Assembly: GCF_016918505.1 (NCBI RefSeq)
Contig: NZ_JAFFPZ010000001.1
Span: 186,001 to 250,000, forward strand
Length of the DNA: 64,000 nt
Reading direction: 5' to 3'
DNA from: Desulforhopalus vacuolatus
Lineage (GTDB): Bacteria; Desulfobacterota; Desulfobulbia; Desulfobulbales; Desulfocapsaceae
In this document: one piece after another, positions 42,187 through 52,093 of the stretch
How positions within the stretch are numbered: position 1 is the stretch's first letter
Layout of the letters: every line of letters starts with the position of its first letter
The notes under the pieces: model-generated
Database searches by the model: none
Told to the model about the DNA's origin: nothing
The model's input: only the letters and a program-made list of their open reading frames with translations
Position numbers and translations under genes: made by a program

Positions 42187-45108
42187 ATGACCGTTTCCAC
42201 CGCCGTCGGCAGCAGCTGCGCGGGTTTCACCCTGAAAGAATTTCGCCACATTGATGAGATTGATTCCGATGTTTATCTCTTCACCCACGACCTCCTCGGC
42301 TGTCCGCTGCTGGCGATTAAAAACGACGACAATAACAAGACCTTCACCACCGCCTTCAACACTATCCCTACCGACTCCACCGGTGTCGCTCATATCCTTG
42401 AACACTCCGTTTTGATGGGCAGCGAAAAATATCCCGTGAAAGATGTCTTCGGTGAAATTAACAAGGGCAGCACCACCACTTTTCTCAACGCCATGACCGG
42501 GAGTGACGTCACCTTCTACCCCTTCGCCACCCGCAATCTGAAAGAGTATTTCAATATCATGGATGTCTACTGTGACGTCGTCTTCCATCCACTCCTCGCT
42601 CCCACCACCTTTGAGCAGGAGGGATGGCACTACCACGCGGAGAAAGGACAGCCTCTGCAATTTCAGGGTGTAGTCTATAATGAAATGAAGGGTGCCTTCT
42701 CCGACCCCATCCGCCACCTTTTCTTTAATATATACAAGAATCTCATGCCCGGCTCCACCTGGGCCCACGAATCCGGTGGTGATCCTCGCTGTATTCCAGA
42801 TCTTACCTACGAGGATTTTGTCGCCTTCCACAAGCGCCACTATCACCCCTCCAACAGCATCTTTTTCCTTTATGGAAACGCCCCCCTTGAAGAAGAACTT
42901 ACTTTCCTGCAGGACCGTTTCCTTTCTCATTTTAAAGAGAAGCAGGAACCTGCAAAAATAGAAGAGGGAACGCTGATCAACAAACCCGTCACCGTGGAAG
43001 CCGGTTATGCCGTCGACGGTACTGATCTCTCCAGTAAAACCTTCCTCGCCGTGGGAACCAGTGTCGGCTCTATTCTCGACCGTACAGAAAACATGGCCTT
43101 CCAGGTAATCGCCAATATTCTGTACAATTCCGATGCCTCACCATTGAAAAATGCCATTATTGAAAGCGGTGTCTGCAAAGACTTCGGTGGTCTTTTTCTC
43201 GCCACCGACTGCATCCATACCCTGATGGTTACCTACCTCGTCGGCAGTGAAGCAGAGCATCGGGAAACGTTCATCAAGCTCTACGATGAGACCCTGCGCA
43301 GGATTACTGAAGAGAAACTCGACCGCGAGCTGGTGACTGCCGAGCTGAACAAATTTGAATTCGGCTTCCGTGAGGAAGCTTCCAACGCCCAACGCGGCCT
43401 GGGACTGATCAACAAGGCGCTCAACGGCCTTAAATACGGCGGCGAACCTCTGGATTTTCTTGAAAGCGAAAACATCCTTGCCGAATTGCGGCGCAAGGCA
43501 CTTGAAGAGGGATATTTTGAAGAGCTTATCCGTCGCCACCTGCTTGACAACCCCGCTACGGTAACCGTTGTCCTCAAGCCGGATCCGAAAAAACTGCAGG
43601 AGGACAATACCACCGAACAAGACTGGCTGGAGAAGAGCAACAAAGAGGCCGATACAGCCGAGAAGGAGCGACGTCTCGCCCGCACCGCCGAACTCACCGC
43701 TCTGCAGCTTGAACCCAACAGCGCCGAGACTCTTGCCCTGCTGCCCGCTCTCAGTCTGGCTGACATGCCTCAAAAGGTGAAGTACCACAGCGTTCTGCCC
43801 ACCGAAATGTTTGGTCAGGAGGTACTGGTCAGCCAGCTGCCGACCAACCACATCAGTTATATTAACGCCGGTTTCAACACCTCAGCCTTGAACGCGGAGC
43901 AGTTGAAATATCTCAACCTCTTCGCCACCATCGCCTGCGAGATCGGTACGGAACGACTCGGCTTTCAGAAGTTTGCCAAAGAACTGGCAACCACCACCGG
44001 AGCCTTTGACCACAGCTTTTCCTGCTACGGAAAGAGAGGTGAAAAAGAGATGCTGCCAGTGCTCTGGTTCCATCTCAAGGCCCTGCCCCTCTACCTTGAA
44101 CCGGCGGTAACACTGATGGCAGAAGTCTTCTCCTCGCTCTCCCTTGCCGACCGCGCCCGCATCCGTGACATTGTCAGCCGGGAGTTCACCTGGACGGAGC
44201 ACTCGGTGCAGAGCGAGGGCTACAGTATTGCCACTTCGCGTATTTTCTCTCACCTCTCCCCCGCCGGACGCTGTAATGAACTTGTCAACGGAGCAAGCTC
44301 TTACTTTTCACTGAAGGAGCTGGCGAAAAACTACGGTGAACACGAGGAGCACTTTCTCCACATCCTCGGGGAAACTGCCCGCCTGCTCTTTAACCGCGAT
44401 AATCTTCTCCTTTCGGTCACCGGGGAAGAGGAAGAAGTGGCCCGCTTTGCCGACATCGGCAAAAACCTCACCACAGCCCTCGGCAACCTGCCCATGGGTT
44501 CCCCTGTAGAACTGCCCGGCCTGCGGCTGCCCACCCACGAGGCCTTTATCACTGCTGCAGAGGTCGTCTTTGCCGGTCTGGGCGGCAATCTGCTGGAGAA
44601 CGGCGAAGGCTACAATGGCAGTTTCGAGGTGCTGAAAACCTGGCTCAACCGCGACTATCTGTGGAACACCGTACGCCAGATGGGCGGAGCCTACGGCTGT
44701 TTCAGCCAGTTCTCCTTCATCACCGGCAACATCTGTTTGATCAGTTATCGCGACCCGCAGGTAAGAAAAACCTATGACGCCTACGCCGCCATCCCGCAGG
44801 CTGTTGCCGATCTGGATCTGTCCAGCGAGGGACTGCGCCAGCTCATCACCGGGACCTGCGGCACACTCGATCCACACCAGAGCCCCGCTGCAAAAGGGGC
44901 CACAGCCCGCAACGAATATCTCAGCGGGATCACTCCGGAGTTCAAATCCCGGCGGCTTAGTGAGGCACTCGATACAAACGTGGCGCAGATGCGTGCCTTC
45001 GCCCCGGCCTTTGAGGAACTGATGAGCTTTCCCCACCGCGCCATTATAGGCAACCGTAAAAAAATTGAGGAAGACGACGGACTCTTCGACAGCTTCGTTG
45101 AACTGTAA
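42187..45108 (+). CDS. M16C zinc metallopeptidase, presequence protease family
   Basis: 973 residues, matching the M16C family (PreP/Cym1). The inverted zinc motif HILEHSVLMGS (HxxEH) is near residue 60, with the distal Glu region VVYNEMKGAFSDP near 160; four M16 half-domains follow, the second pair catalytically dead as usual. Such enzymes close like a clam shell and degrade free peptides of up to about 70 residues. No signal peptide is seen, so it is likely cytoplasmic. Strong AGGAG site 6 bases before the ATG. Two hairpins, the second a terminator, follow. Confidence 0.93.
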   Translation: MTVSTAVGSSCAGFTLKEFRHIDEIDSDVYLFTHDLLGCPLLAIKNDDNNKTFTTAFNTIPTDSTGVAHILEHSVLMGSEKYPVKDVFGEINKGSTTTFLNAMTGSDVTFYPFATRNLKEYFNIMDVYCDVVFHPLLAPTTFEQEGWHYHAEKGQPLQFQGVVYNEMKGAFSDPIRHLFFNIYKNLMPGSTWAHESGGDPRCIPDLTYEDFVAFHKRHYHPSNSIFFLYGNAPLEEELTFLQDRFLSHFKEKQEPAKIEEGTLINKPVTVEAGYAVDGTDLSSKTFLAVGTSVGSILDRTENMAFQVIANILYNSDASPLKNAIIESGVCKDFGGLFLATDCIHTLMVTYLVGSEAEHRETFIKLYDETLRRITEEKLDRELVTAELNKFEFGFREEASNAQRGLGLINKALNGLKYGGEPLDFLESENILAELRRKALEEGYFEELIRRHLLDNPATVTVVLKPDPKKLQEDNTTEQDWLEKSNKEADTAEKERRLARTAELTALQLEPNSAETLALLPALSLADMPQKVKYHSVLPTEMFGQEVLVSQLPTNHISYINAGFNTSALNAEQLKYLNLFATIACEIGTERLGFQKFAKELATTTGAFDHSFSCYGKRGEKEMLPVLWFHLKALPLYLEPAVTLMAEVFSSLSLADRARIRDIVSREFTWTEHSVQSEGYSIATSRIFSHLSPAGRCNELVNGASSYFSLKELAKNYGEHEEHFLHILGETARLLFNRDNLLLSVTGEEEEVARFADIGKNLTTALGNLPMGSPVELPGLRLPTHEAFITAAEVVFAGLGGNLLENGEGYNGSFEVLKTWLNRDYLWNTVRQMGGAYGCFSQFSFITGNICLISYRDPQVRKTYDAYAAIPQAVADLDLSSEGLRQLITGTCGTLDPHQSPAAKGATARNEYLSGITPEFKSRRLSEALDTNVAQMRAFAPAFEELMSFPHRAIIGNRKKIEEDDGLFDSFVEL

Positions 45109-45167
45109 AGACTCTCTTCCTGCAGGCAGAGGCCGGTACCGGCCTCTGCCCTTTCCCCACAGGGAAA

Positions 45168-45214
45168 ACAAAAAAAAGAGGGACAGCGTGTCATGCGCTG
45201 TCCCTCTTTTTTTT
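45168..45214. terminator. Bidirectional terminator
   Basis: GAGGGACAGCG-TGTCATG-CGCTGTCCCTC has an A-run on the left and eight Ts on the right, serving the peptidase gene (+) and the converging binding-protein gene (-). A second stem, GGCAGAGGCC-GG-TACC-GGCCTCTGCC (45125-45150), lies just before it. Confidence 0.9.
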
Positions 45215-45233
45215 ATCCTTTCTCTCCGGAACC

Positions 45234-46241
45234 TTATTCGACTGGTGGCGCATAGATCAGCCCGCCGTCTTTCCACAGTCTGTTCCTGCCGCGCTCCAGT
45301 TTCAGTGAAGATCCTTCCCCGAGACTGCGCTCAAAGCTCTCCCCGTAGTTGCCCACCTGGCGAACAATCCGAACCGTCCAGCCAGCGGTCAGCCCGCCGC
45401 TTTTCATACCGTCTCCGTCAATACCGAAGAAACGACGAATTTCCGGCCGCGCACTGCGCATCATCTGTTCAGCATTTTTCGAGTTGAGACCAAGATCTTC
45501 GGCGTCAATCATGGCAAAAAGCGACCAGCGAACTATATCAAACCACACATCGTCTCCCTGACGTACTACAGGCCCGAAAGCCACCCGGCCAAGGGAATCC
45601 GGCAGGATCACCGCCCGTTCACCATGTTCGCGCTCAAGAACCAGAGCCTCCAGTTGAGAAAAAGGCCGGGAGATGAGATTACAGCGACCATCAAGAAAAC
45701 CCTCCACCGCTGCCTCCTCCGTATCAAAGGAGACATCATGCCAGGGGATGTTCTGCTGCTCCAGCAGAGTATGCACCCGTTGACCGTGTTTTCCCTCCGG
45801 CAGACAGAGCATAACATTCTTCAGATCCCCCAGTTCCACTTCATCCTCTCTGAAATCCGCTGCCAGCCCCTGCTCATCATAGTAGGATATGCCGGTAAAA
45901 TCGACCGCCAGCGCCGTGTCTCTCGTGAAATTCCACGACTCGCCATGCCCGGCAAAGAGATCAATACGATCGGAGAGCAGCGCGGTCATCGCGCTGTTCT
46001 CCCCAAGAGGGAGAAATTTCACTTTCCCGGCATCACCAAGCACGGCAGCCGCCACTGCCCGGCAGATATCCACATCCAGTCCGACCCACGTCCCGGAGTC
46101 ATCCACCCGGGAAAAACCGGGACTGTCGGCGCTCACTCCGCAGCGCAGGATATCTCGCTCATGCACGTCCTCAAGAGTCCAGGCACCGGCGGTGGAAGAG
46201 ATGAGAATGAAACAGGTGAAAAAAAGGGTAAAATATTTCAT
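45234..46241 (-). CDS. Amino-acid ABC transporter substrate-binding protein (AapJ/BztA-like)
   Basis: 335 residues with a signal peptide (about 1-19, LFFTCFILISSTAGA). The mature part is a family 3 solute-binding protein: LRCGVSADSPGFSRVDDSGTW-GLDVDICRAVAAAVLGD, then WNFTRDTALAVDFTGISYYD and the C-terminal QVGNYGESFERSLG. This set is typical of AapJ/BztA, which deliver general L-amino acids. No permease or ATPase gene accompanies it, so it is an orphan in this window. Start ATG at 46239-46241. Confidence 0.88.
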   Translation of the reverse strand: MKYFTLFFTCFILISSTAGAWTLEDVHERDILRCGVSADSPGFSRVDDSGTWVGLDVDICRAVAAAVLGDAGKVKFLPLGENSAMTALLSDRIDLFAGHGESWNFTRDTALAVDFTGISYYDEQGLAADFREDEVELGDLKNVMLCLPEGKHGQRVHTLLEQQNIPWHDVSFDTEEAAVEGFLDGRCNLISRPFSQLEALVLEREHGERAVILPDSLGRVAFGPVVRQGDDVWFDIVRWSLFAMIDAEDLGLNSKNAEQMMRSARPEIRRFFGIDGDGMKSGGLTAGWTVRIVRQVGNYGESFERSLGEGSSLKLERGRNRLWKDGGLIYAPPVE

Positions 46242-46392
46242 GGAGGTATCCCTGCAGAATTTTTAAGGAGCGATTCAGGAGAATAGCAGGCCGCGCCGGA
46301 GCTGTCCACGGAAAGACAGATTGCCGCTTGCAAATCCCCGCAGATCTGTTATTTCTCCACTTCAAATTCCCTTTCATTCACAGGAGCCATGC

Positions 46393-47730
46393 ATGGCCGA
46401 AAAATCCCCCCGTTTCATCGCCGCAGAAATTCTCACTCAGCTCTTCGCCTCCCGCCAGTCAGTAAAGGCCATCTTTGACCGGCTCACCGCCCACGCCCGT
46501 CTCACCACACGGGACCGCGGCCTGTGCCGGGAGCTGGTATACGGTGTTCTGCGCCATCGCCAGAACCTCGACCGCGCACTCTCCCTGCTCTCCTCCACTC
46601 CGCTGAAGAAGATTGATCCCTTTCTGCACACGGTCCTCACCGTGGGGCTCTACCAACTTCTCTTTCTCGACCGCATCCCCGAATCGGCAGCGGTGAACGA
46701 GGCGGTGAACAGCTGCCGGGCAAAGCGCAAACCACCGGTGCCAAAACGACTGCAGGGTTTTGTCAACGGAGTACTGCGCTCCGCCGTGCGCCGTCAGGAA
46801 GAGCTGCAGGAGAAGATGCTGACAGACGACAGCGGGCAAATCATCCTCAACCATCCGCAATGGCTCACTGACCGCTGGCGCAAACGCCTCGGTGAAGAAA
46901 AAACCAGAGAGATATGCACCGTCGACAACGCCCTGCCGCTGCTTACCCTGCGCATCAACAGCAGTAAGATTGACCGCGACAGCTACGCCGCTCAGCTCAC
47001 CGGAGAGGGTATCACCAACCGTCCCGGCCAATTTTCACCAGACGCCCTCCTGATCCCCAACGGCGCGGTAGTGGAAGAGCTTCCCGGCTATACAGACGGC
47101 CTCTTCCAGGTGCAGGACCAGGCAGCGCAGCTTGCCAGCCACCTTCTTGCTCCCTTTACGGCTACCACCTGCCTTGATGCCTGTGCCGGGCTGGGCGGCA
47201 AGACCGGCCACCTCCTTCAGCTTTTTCCTGAGAGCACTGTCCACGCCGTAGAACCGGAACCCTTCCGAGCGGAAAAACTGCAGGCCCTCGCCAGCCCGCG
47301 CCTCACGTTGTACACCGCCGATTTGCTCACCCTTGACCCACACTCCCTGCCCCCCTGCGAACGCCTTCTGGTCGATGCGCCATGCAGCGGTCTCGGCGTT
47401 CTCGGCCGTCAGCCGGACATTCGCTGGAACCGTCGTCCGGAGGAATTTGTCGCCTGGCAGGAGCAGCAGCTCGCCCTCCTCAGCCGCGCAGCGCTCTTTG
47501 CTGCCGACAACGCCGTGCTGGTCTATGCCACCTGCTCCACCGAAGCAGAGGAAAATGAGGAAGTGGTGAATTTGTTTCTTGCCGGTCATCCCGAATTTCA
47601 TCTCACCGACGCAGCCTCCATTCTGCCGCAGAGCGCCAGGGAACTCACCCGCGGCAACTTCTTCGCCCCGCTGCCACAGGAAGAAATTGACGGCTTCTTC
47701 GCCGCCCGACTCACCAGGGGTATCGTTTGA
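46393..47730 (+). CDS. rsmB: 16S rRNA (cytosine-967 C5) methyltransferase
   Basis: 445 residues. Residues about 1-135 are a NusB-like RNA-binding domain (LTTRDRGLCRELVYGVLRHR). The methyltransferase has FQVQDQAAQLAS, the SAM loop CLDACAGLGGKTGHL, DAPCSGLGVLGRQPDIRWN (PC cysteine) and YATCSTEAEENEEVV (TC cysteine, the nucleophile), so both conserved cysteines are in place. I use the ATG at 46393, which follows CAGGAG and starts the family N-terminus (MAEKSPRFIAAEIL); the frame is open 24 codons further up. Confidence 0.95.
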   Translation: MAEKSPRFIAAEILTQLFASRQSVKAIFDRLTAHARLTTRDRGLCRELVYGVLRHRQNLDRALSLLSSTPLKKIDPFLHTVLTVGLYQLLFLDRIPESAAVNEAVNSCRAKRKPPVPKRLQGFVNGVLRSAVRRQEELQEKMLTDDSGQIILNHPQWLTDRWRKRLGEEKTREICTVDNALPLLTLRINSSKIDRDSYAAQLTGEGITNRPGQFSPDALLIPNGAVVEELPGYTDGLFQVQDQAAQLASHLLAPFTATTCLDACAGLGGKTGHLLQLFPESTVHAVEPEPFRAEKLQALASPRLTLYTADLLTLDPHSLPPCERLLVDAPCSGLGVLGRQPDIRWNRRPEEFVAWQEQQLALLSRAALFAADNAVLVYATCSTEAEENEEVVNLFLAGHPEFHLTDAASILPQSARELTRGNFFAPLPQEEIDGFFAARLTRGIV

Positions 47731-47754
47731 GGCTGCTTTTCTTTCCAGGAGAGA

Positions 47755-48525
47755 AGGTGTAATATCATTTACACTTTGTATTGACCAGAGAACGCGACTG
47801 CGTAGACATCTTTTTTGGCGATGACAAATGAGTAATAATTCGTGTTTATCCGTGTCCATTCGTGATTCCTTTTGCATTTTGTAACCACGAATGGACACGA
47901 ATTTTCACGAACAGGGACAACGCATTAAACGAAAACGTTTGTATCCGAAGTTAAGCCGTACAGTGCACCAGGAGTATTAATCAACTTTGGGAGTCATCCG
48001 AAAGTCGGGGTTGAGCGTTTTACGCTCTCATATTCCGTGCTTTCCGTGTCTTCCGTGGTTTACCTGGAGCATGAGAACAGACCCTGCTCCTTATGGGCCG
48101 ATAAGCAGAAACAATACATTGCCAGAGGTCTCATGCAGTTTGCTACCACGGAAAACATCAATTACCTCAAAGCAAATAACAGACCGAATTCAACCACAAG
48201 GGCATTCTCTTATGGTTTTTTCAGTAATAATTCGTGTTTATTCGTGTCCATTCGTGGTTCCTTTTGTCGTTTGTAACCATGAATGGATAAACAGGAGACA
48301 AAAACGGGGTATAACTTTTATATCGGAGTCTGGCGCTTACCTCCGAGGATAATTTTTTGACTGGAACAAAGAATATTGACGAGTATTCAATGTTCCCGTA
48401 ACCTGTTGACAACCTTGAAAATCCACAAAGATGTATTACGTTTGATCTGTTCTTTTTCCAATTTTACTTATGGGAACTTTGATATGAACGAAATACAAGA
48501 TTATTCAAGGCACCCTTATTAAGGA
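47755..48525. repeat. Gene-free region of about 800 bp with mixed repeats
   Basis: 47758-47830 is the left part of a family 1 element (TATCATTTACACTTTGTATTGACC, CGCGACTGCGTAGACATC). A phrase TTCGTGTTTATCCGTGTCCATTCGTG occurs at about 47838 and again, with one change, near 48230, and its complement-like ACGAATGGACACGAAT at 47888. 48305-48405 is the minus-oriented central block of family 2; 48481-48525 is a family 2 right end (AACGAAATACAAG, TTCAAGGCACCC). I see no gene here. Confidence 0.55.
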
Positions 48526-48533
48526 GCAAAAAA

Positions 48534-49121
48534 ATGGCAGTTATAAAAAGCACAATGGAGATGGTTCTCGAGCGTGCCTCACGCCTTGCAACCGATGCGT
48601 CCGCAGTCCCCGACAACGAAGAGTCGATGAAAATCGGCATGCATCTCGCAGCCGAATTCATGGCTGGCCGGAGTGAAACTCCGCTCGCCGGAATGGAAGA
48701 TCATCCCTCGGAAAAGCAGAAGGACATCCGCCGGGGAGCGGTGCAGGTTCTCCTGCGCAACGTCGTCCTGCCACGGGACGAACAGCTGCGTGAAACCGCA
48801 GAACGGGCACTGCAGGCACTGCAGCTCCTCGACGGCAACGAAAAAGCAACAATAACCATCCAGGAACTGAACCAGATTCTTGGCCAATACAACACGCATC
48901 TGGAGCAGTCGCAGCAGCAGCTTGATGACGCCATCAGGGCTCAGCTCCAGCAGCAGGCAGTGGCGCGTGGCATGAAGATTAATGATGAAGATATCAATCC
49001 GGCCATGCACCCGAAATACGCTGAAGAACTGCACAAGCTGCAGATGGAACTCAACGGTCAATACAACGACGCAATGGATGAGCGTAAACAAACCATAGGC
49101 AGCTGCTTCGGCCTCAACTGA
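48534..49121 (+). CDS. Conserved-looking helical protein of unknown function
   Basis: 195 residues, soluble, predicted almost wholly helical. The centre (about 100-150) is very rich in Gln and Leu (ELNQILGQYNTHLEQSQQQLDDAIRAQLQQQ), suggesting a coiled coil; it ends GSCFGLN. No signal peptide or transmembrane segment. A good ribosome site (AAGGAG) precedes the ATG. It is followed after 41 bases by pepP on the same strand. No family is recognised; codon use looks like its neighbours, so I believe the gene is real. Confidence 0.7.
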   Translation: MAVIKSTMEMVLERASRLATDASAVPDNEESMKIGMHLAAEFMAGRSETPLAGMEDHPSEKQKDIRRGAVQVLLRNVVLPRDEQLRETAERALQALQLLDGNEKATITIQELNQILGQYNTHLEQSQQQLDDAIRAQLQQQAVARGMKINDEDINPAMHPKYAEELHKLQMELNGQYNDAMDERKQTIGSCFGLN

Positions 49122-49162
49122 TCTTTTTTTTAACTCCCCGAACGCAACACCGAGGGTACGCA

Positions 49163-50257
49163 ATGAATTACAACAAACGAATCGAAAAAATTCAGGCCAG
49201 CCTGCGGGGGAAAAAACTCGGCGGGCTGCTTGTTGCTCAACCTGAAAACCGTCGTTATCTCAGCGGATTTCGCGGTGGAGATAACGGCATCCAGGAGACT
49301 TCAGGTATACTGATCATCCCTTCCAAAGGGAAACCACATCTGATTACCGATTCCCGCTTTGAGCTGGCAGCACAGCAGGAAAGTCCGGATTTTAAGGTGC
49401 ATGTGTACCGCAAAAGACTCCCCGAGTTTCTCAAAGAACTGCTCGGAGAGCTCGACATTACCAAACTCGGCTTCGAAAGCGGCTACACCCTGTACTCCTT
49501 CGCAAAAAAACTCGAAGAGACCCTGAAGAATGTCAAACTTTTTCCGCTCACCGATACCATAGAAAATATGCGTATTATCAAGGATGAAGAGGAAATTGAA
49601 CTGCTCCGTAAATCGGTCCTGCTCAACGAAAAAGTCTTTGAGCAGGTGTATGGTTCCATGCTTGAATGCAAAACCGAAGTGGATGTGGCCATCGCTGTTG
49701 AAACCACCATGCGCCGCATGGGGGCGGAGAGCCCGAGCTTCAGCACCATCGTCGCCTCCGGCGAGCGCGGCGCCCTGCCCCACGCCATTCCCTCCACACA
49801 GAAGCTGCAGAGCGGCAAGTCTCTGACCATCGACATGGGTCTTATCCTCAACGGTTACTGCTCAGATATGACCCGAACCTTCTGCTGCGGCAAGCCCGAC
49901 GAGACCTATATGCAAATCCACCGCATCGTACGCAAGGCACAGCTTGCCGGCATGGAAGCAATTCGCGCCGGAGTAACAGGCGCAAGCGTGGACAAAACGG
50001 CACGCAAGGTAATTGAGGATGCTGGCTACGGCAAATATTTCGGCCACGGACTGGGCCACGGGGTTGGTCTCGCCGTCCATGAAGAGCCAAGGCTCTCCCG
50101 GCTGAACAACAAGAAGCTGAAAGCGGGAATGATTGTTACAGTGGAACCAGGTATTTACATCCCGGAATGGGGCGGAATCCGCATTGAAGACATGGTGGTT
50201 GTGCGTGAGGACGGCTGTGAACGCCTCAACACCAACGACACCTGGCTTAACGTCTAA
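49163..50257 (+). CDS. pepP: Xaa-Pro aminopeptidase (M24B)
   Basis: 364 residues. An N-terminal creatinase-like domain (about 1-130, NRRYLSGFRG) and a C-terminal pita-bread domain with the five metal ligands: Asp in LTIDMGLILNGYCSDMTRTF (two Asp), His in GHGLGHGVGLAVHEEPR, Glu in VEPGIYIPEWGG and Glu in RIEDMVVV. It removes N-terminal residues before proline. Either aminopeptidase (PepP) or prolidase (PepQ) naming is possible. Start ATG at 49163. The next gene begins 11 bases after its stop, so they are co-transcribed. Confidence 0.9.
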   Translation: MNYNKRIEKIQASLRGKKLGGLLVAQPENRRYLSGFRGGDNGIQETSGILIIPSKGKPHLITDSRFELAAQQESPDFKVHVYRKRLPEFLKELLGELDITKLGFESGYTLYSFAKKLEETLKNVKLFPLTDTIENMRIIKDEEEIELLRKSVLLNEKVFEQVYGSMLECKTEVDVAIAVETTMRRMGAESPSFSTIVASGERGALPHAIPSTQKLQSGKSLTIDMGLILNGYCSDMTRTFCCGKPDETYMQIHRIVRKAQLAGMEAIRAGVTGASVDKTARKVIEDAGYGKYFGHGLGHGVGLAVHEEPRLSRLNNKKLKAGMIVTVEPGIYIPEWGGIRIEDMVVVREDGCERLNTNDTWLNV

Positions 50258-50268
50258 GGGGAGAAAGC

Positions 50269-50607
50269 ATGCGACAGTTTGTAATCGACGAACTCAGCCC
50301 CATGGAGCTGGAAAATATTGACTCCTGGCTGAAGCGCAACATGCAGCCGGGTCCGATGATCGGTCTGTACTGGCTGCTTCTCGAAGAGGAACACCTTGAT
50401 AAAGCTCAGCTTGGTGAGGAGCATAAAGAACACGGCCCGTGGTACATGGCTGTGGAAGTAACAAGAAAAGATGTCCGTTTTGAATTACTCGTTCGCAGCA
50501 AGACCAACCTGCATTGTACCTGTATCGCCCAGGCCTCTCCGAAACAGCGGCAGGTGATGCTGAATCTGATCGACCGCCTCGTCGAAGAAGAGATGATCCA
50601 GGCATAG
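50269..50607 (+). CDS. Small protein of unknown function downstream of pepP
   Basis: 112 residues, no signal or membrane segment. It starts with an acidic helical part (MRQFVIDELSPMELENIDSWLKR), then a strand-rich middle (WYMAVEVTRKDVRFELLVRSKTNLHCTCIA) and a terminal helix (KQRQVMLNLIDRLVEEEM). The ribosome site GGGGAG lies 6 bases before the ATG, 11 bases after pepP. No family is recognised. Confidence 0.7.
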   Translation: MRQFVIDELSPMELENIDSWLKRNMQPGPMIGLYWLLLEEEHLDKAQLGEEHKEHGPWYMAVEVTRKDVRFELLVRSKTNLHCTCIAQASPKQRQVMLNLIDRLVEEEMIQA

Positions 50608-50628
50608 ACAAAGTGACTCTGCCCGGCA

Positions 50629-50904
50629 TCACTCCTCTTTTCCAGGGTTCTTCTCATCTGGTGACAGGTGCGCCCGCTCCACCATGGTTTCAAGGCGCAC
50701 CAGCCGCCGGTCAACCTCACGCAATTCGCGTACCGTCTCTGAAAGCACCCTGCCGCTGCTTTCACAGCCGCTGACGGAATTACGGGTACACCGCTGGCGA
50801 ACAAGTTCGCTCATACTGACCCCCTCCTGCTCCGCTTCCTCCATGAGGAACGCCTTGAAATCCGGCGGGGCAAGGATGGTTATTCGCTCTGTGTGTGTTG
50901 CCAT
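50629..50904 (-). CDS. Ribbon-helix-helix DNA-binding protein
   Basis: 91 residues. Residues 5-45 (RITILAPPDFKAFLMEEAEQEGVSMSELVRQRC) have the beta-alpha-alpha pattern of Arc/MetJ/CopG regulators, the strand followed by helix, a turn G-S-S/M-S-E and second helix. The C-terminus is a charged helix (RVLSETVRELREVDRRLVRLE). It converges on the gene ending at 50607. There is no toxin partner beside it, so it is more likely a stand-alone regulator than an antitoxin. I use the ATG at 50902-50904; another lies five codons upstream. Confidence 0.65.
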   Translation of the reverse strand: MATHTERITILAPPDFKAFLMEEAEQEGVSMSELVRQRCTRNSVSGCESSGRVLSETVRELREVDRRLVRLETMVERAHLSPDEKNPGKEE

Positions 50905-50999
50905 TCTTCCCTCTCTCAAAATTGTAGAATATTCTGCAAAAAAGGCGAAGGAATCACGCCTCTTCCGTAAATCTCTCTGCCCCTTTTTCGTGCTCCCGA

Positions 51000-52028
51000 T
51001 TACACCGTGACGCCTGCTCGCTGGAATGTTTTCTCGCGGGGATTAAACGTAGAGATCTGCTGCAACTCCTCAAGCAGTTCTTTTTCCCGTGTACTGAGCG
51101 ATTCCGGTACTGCAATTTCAAGACGCACCAGCAGATCGCCCGCACCACTCCTCCGTTTTTTCAGGCCTTTGCCCCGCAGCCGCAAAACCCGACCGTTCTG
51201 TGATCCAGGGGGAATCGTCAGCTGCACACTGCCGCTGAGCATCTGTACCGGCACCTTCGCCCCAAGGGCTGCCTCCGTAAAGGAGATCGGCACGGTAGTT
51301 TTCAGATCATGCCCCTGCACACTGAAGGTGGGATCCGGCGAAACCACCAGACGAATCCGCAGCTCATCCTGCAGGGCACCTTTTCCACCGAGACGTATCA
51401 CGGAACCGTTTGTCATGCCCAGAGGAATTTGCACCTTCAGCTGCTTTGTTACCGGTCGCATGGTGTTGCCGGACTGCTCATAACTCTGCACTGAGATCTG
51501 TCGCTCGCCACCCTCCTGTAACTCACGCAGAGTTACAGGTAAATCATGTACCTGCGGTTCCGTCTCAGCCTGCTGGCGTCTGCCGCCACTGAAGCTGCCA
51601 TAGCTGCCATAATTTTTTTCCTGCCCGCCACCGCCCCCCTGCTGACCGAAGAGACCACGCAGGATATCGTTCAGATCCTCCGGATCCACTTCCTGCCCGC
51701 CGTGAGTATATGTGCTTCCGGGTCCCCGTGTGTAGGAGGTCCTGCCTCTTCCACCCTGGCTGTAACGCTCAAAATCGTCGTATGAAACACCCTGTTTGTG
51801 TGCCGCCACCGCCTCTTCCCACTTCTCACCGAAACGGTCATAGAGTTTCCGTTTTTCCTTATCCTTCAACACTTCCCAGGCCGTACCGACTGTTTTGAAA
51901 CGGCTCTCCGCGTCGGCCGATTTATTCACATCAGGGTGCAGTTCCCGCACCATATTTCGATAGGCTTTTTTCAGATCGGCCTCACTGGCGTCTTTCCCGA
52001 CCCCGAGAATGTCATAGTAATTCCCCAT
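51000..52028 (-). CDS. cbpA: DnaJ-family co-chaperone, CbpA type
   Basis: 342 residues. J domain (1-70: YYDILGVGKDASEADLKKAYRNMVRELHPDVN with HPD), a Gly-rich linker (about 95-170, GGGGGQEKNYGSYGSFSGGRRQ) and two beta-sandwich client-binding domains. The four CxxCxGxG zinc repeats of DnaJ are absent, so this is class B. It delivers clients to DnaK. The ATG at 52026-52028 follows GAGGAGAGGA and starts the J domain; the frame is open 100 codons further up without similarity. A perfect inverted repeat 66 bases upstream could be an operator. Confidence 0.92.
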   Translation of the reverse strand: MGNYYDILGVGKDASEADLKKAYRNMVRELHPDVNKSADAESRFKTVGTAWEVLKDKEKRKLYDRFGEKWEEAVAAHKQGVSYDDFERYSQGGRGRTSYTRGPGSTYTHGGQEVDPEDLNDILRGLFGQQGGGGGQEKNYGSYGSFSGGRRQQAETEPQVHDLPVTLRELQEGGERQISVQSYEQSGNTMRPVTKQLKVQIPLGMTNGSVIRLGGKGALQDELRIRLVVSPDPTFSVQGHDLKTTVPISFTEAALGAKVPVQMLSGSVQLTIPPGSQNGRVLRLRGKGLKKRRSGAGDLLVRLEIAVPESLSTREKELLEELQQISTFNPREKTFQRAGVTV

Positions 52029-52093
52029 AATCCTCTCCTCTTCGCAATTTCTCTGTCTCCCACGCCCATCATTCCGGCAGGAAGTCTCTTTTT

